From: Actinomycetales bacterium
Lineage (GTDB): Bacteria > Actinomycetota > Actinomycetes > Actinomycetales > Cellulomonadaceae
Length of the DNA stretch: 6,137 bases
Reading direction: 5' to 3'
Assembly: GCA_015655615.1 (NCBI GenBank)
Contig: JAATES010000161.1
Span: forward strand, 1-6,137
In this document: in pieces, positions 6,099 to 6,137 of the stretch
How the letters are laid out: each line of letters opens with the position of its first letter
Position numbering within the stretch: the stretch's first letter is position 1
Notes under the pieces: generated by a model
What the model was told of the DNA's origin: nothing
Databases searched by the model: none
Seen by the model: the letters and a program-made list of their open reading frames with translations, nothing else
Program-made: the position numbers and the translations under genes

Positions 6099-6137
6099 CC
6101 GATCACCGCGCTGCATCGCGTCCCGCACCTCACCGAC

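Overview
The window comes from a GC-rich bacterium, by eye about two thirds GC with a strong G/C third-position bias. GTG as well as ATG starts, a strong terminator-like hairpin with no T-run, and a membrane-anchored cell-wall carboxypeptidase with an Arg-rich cytoplasmic head all fit a high-GC Gram-positive actinobacterium. A Micrococcales relative such as the Brachybacterium/Dermabacter group is my guess, but the genus is inference.

Layout. (1) 1-1727, plus strand: the end of an operon for an energy-coupling-factor (ECF) micronutrient importer. The 3' part of an ATPase gene (ecfA-like, open at the left edge, probably the second half of a tandem ATPase) overlaps ecfT by ATGA. The substrate-binding S component is not in view, so the transported vitamin or metal cannot be named. 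(2) 1728-1924: a 197-bp intergenic stretch rich in short inverted repeats. It holds a possible 27-codon leader ORF whose start region closely copies the adhE start region. (3) 1925-4675, plus strand: adhE, a complete bifunctional acetaldehyde-CoA/alcohol dehydrogenase of 916 residues with all catalytic and iron-binding residues in place and an unusual basic, Ala/Lys-rich C-terminal tail. (4) 4676-4854: a convergent intergenic region with a 23-bp stem-loop, probably a terminator for both flanking genes. (5) 4855-5922, minus strand: an M15B (VanY/DacB-like) D-alanyl-D-alanine carboxypeptidase behind a single membrane segment. (6) 5923-6137: its upstream region, with a Shine-Dalgarno, a plausible TTGnnn-17-TAnnnT promoter and a perfect 16-bp palindrome.

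The three units (vitamin or metal uptake, fermentative redox balance, peptidoglycan trimming) do not form an obvious pathway and look like ordinary chromosomal neighbours. There is no sign of a mobile element, CRISPR array, tRNA or defence system. I do not see a previously undescribed system. The observations most worth a second look are the duplicated start region and in-frame leader ORF ahead of adhE, the basic tail of AdhE, and the palindrome upstream of the peptidase.
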